Origin: Candidatus Omnitrophota bacterium
GTDB taxonomy: Bacteria; Omnitrophota; Gorgyraeia; Gygaellales; Profunditerraquicolaceae
NCBI GenBank assembly: GCA_028715095.1
Contig: JAQUSM010000085.1
Span: 1 to 5,282, forward strand
Length of the DNA: 5,282 nt
Reading direction: 5' to 3'
Numbering within the stretch: position 1 is the stretch's first letter; each line of letters starts with the position of its first letter. The notes below the pieces were generated by a model. The model had not been told where the DNA came from, searched no databases, and saw only the letters and a program-made list of their open reading frames with translations. The position numbers and the translations under genes were made by a program. Positions 4,444 through 5,282 of the stretch are shown piece after piece.

Positions 4444-5282
4444 GTGCCATCAGAATTAATTAAACAGCTTTTAGAAGCAGGGGTACATTTTGGGCATCAG
4501 ACTAAGCGCTGGAATCCCAAAATGAAAAAGTTTATTTTTGGCTCAAGAAGCGGTATTTACATTATTGACCTGGAAAAGACCGAGGAGTGTATTAATGCTG
4601 CCCGGGATTTCTTAATGGATATAACTTCAAAAGGCGAATTTGTCCTTTTTGTGGGGACCAAAAAACAGGCTCAAGATGTAATCAAGCAGGAGGCAATACG
4701 CTGCGGTATGTATTATGTTACTGACCGCTGGCCGGGCGGGATGCTTACTAATTTTGCCACTATTAAAAAGAGCATTAACCGTCTGAAGGATATTGAAAAG
4801 ATGCGCACTGACGGGACATTTGAGAAATTGACCAAAAAAGAGGTTTCCCTGCTGGAAAAAGAATTGGCTAAGCTGAATAAGAATTTCTCCGGCATAGTCG
4901 CCATGGAGCGTATGCCCAAGGCGGCATTTGTTATAGATACCAAGAAAGAGGAGACCGCGGTGCTTGAGGCGCGCAGGCTGGGGATTCCGATAATCGGATT
5001 AATTGATACTAATTCCAATCCTGACCTGGTGGATTATCCTATCCCGGGCAATGATGATGCCACCAAGTCTATCCGCACGGTAGCTACAATCATCGCTGAT
5101 ACTATTATTGAAGGAAGGAAGAAATTTTTATCCTATCTTTCTCAGGAAGGGGTTAAGGTAGAAGAGTTAAAACAGGATATTTCTCCGGAGGTACTCCCCG
5201 AAGAGGAGATCAAGATTAAAGAGATTGAAGAAATCGTTGAGGACAGCCAGCCGCCTATTGATGAAGCCGGGGCGGCAAAAAG
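4444..5282 (+). CDS. rpsB: 30S ribosomal protein S2, 3' end cut by window edge
   Basis: S2 binds the head-body region of the small ribosomal subunit and is needed for S1 to join. The window holds 279 complete codons plus two bases, with no stop. Clear family segments are VHFGHQTKRWNPKMKKFI (14-31), FVGTK (69-73), WPGGMLTNF (96-104) and DTNSNPDLVDYPIPGNDDA (188-206). The start is GTG at 4444, giving the usual short N-terminus before VHFGH, with GAGGGGGA ending 8 nt upstream. The conserved body ends around residue 230. The rest is a Glu-rich low-complexity tail (about 239-279, still open), longer than the E. coli protein of about 241 residues. The gene usually leads an operon with tsf (EF-Ts), which would lie beyond the right edge. 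Confidence 0.97.
   Translation, partial: MPSELIKQLLEAGVHFGHQTKRWNPKMKKFIFGSRSGIYIIDLEKTEECINAARDFLMDITSKGEFVLFVGTKKQAQDVIKQEAIRCGMYYVTDRWPGGMLTNFATIKKSINRLKDIEKMRTDGTFEKLTKKEVSLLEKELAKLNKNFSGIVAMERMPKAAFVIDTKKEETAVLEARRLGIPIIGLIDTNSNPDLVDYPIPGNDDATKSIRTVATIIADTIIEGRKKFLSYLSQEGVKVEELKQDISPEVLPEEEIKIKEIEEIVEDSQPPIDEAGAAK

Noticed and set aside
4391..4459. Upstream frame starting at ATG 4391 and overlapping the rpsB start (22 codons)
   Set aside because: No Shine-Dalgarno, and the ATG sits in the junction between two leader hairpins. It probably arises by chance.
3241..5018. Minus-strand frames opposite the exporter and rpsB (3241-3561, 4713-5018)
   Set aside because: Antisense shadows of conserved genes, with no independent support.

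Overview
The window reads as chromosomal DNA from a diderm (Gram-negative-type) bacterium. It holds two lipid A pathway proteins and an ABC exporter of the lipid A flippase type, next to the ribosomal protein S2 gene. No single sequence here fixes the phylum. The protein style, the moderate GC content and the short GC-rich hairpin repeats (one decodes as SLPDGRQAV) resemble uncultivated candidate phyla such as Omnitrophota; that assignment is an inference held with low to moderate confidence.

Layout. (1) Positions 1-1836, minus strand: a two-gene unit made of a Gfo/Idh/MocA dehydrogenase (919-1836), which resembles the GnnA branch that oxidises UDP-GlcNAc, followed by lpxB (lipid-A-disaccharide synthase). 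lpxB overlaps the dehydrogenase by 13 nt and runs off the left edge. (2) Positions about 1837-2488: a divergent intergenic region of roughly 650 bp with no credible gene. Much of it can be paired as one large imperfect inverted repeat (1857-2404, centre near 2097), whose arms differ from each other mainly by blocks that are themselves small hairpins. This is the most unusual part of the window. (3) Positions 2489-4276, plus strand: a complete MsbA-like ABC transporter (595 residues) with its own promoter. (4) Positions 4281-5282, plus strand: a strong promoter starting 5 nt after the transporter stop, a structured leader of about 129 nt, and rpsB, which is cut by the right edge.

How the parts work together. 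LpxB joins two acylated glucosamine units into the lipid A disaccharide. A GnnA-type dehydrogenase would act earlier, changing the 3-hydroxyl of UDP-GlcNAc so that amide-linked lipid A can be made. The MsbA-like exporter would flip the lipid A core across the inner membrane. The first two and the third are transcribed divergently from either side of the repeat region. rpsB is a separate translation-related unit. All three promoters I can place (dehydrogenase, exporter, rpsB) have a TTGCMA -35 box, a 16-17 nt spacer and an extended TGN -10 box; two share a longer TTGCAANNAGATAA stretch. All structure and promoter calls were made by eye.
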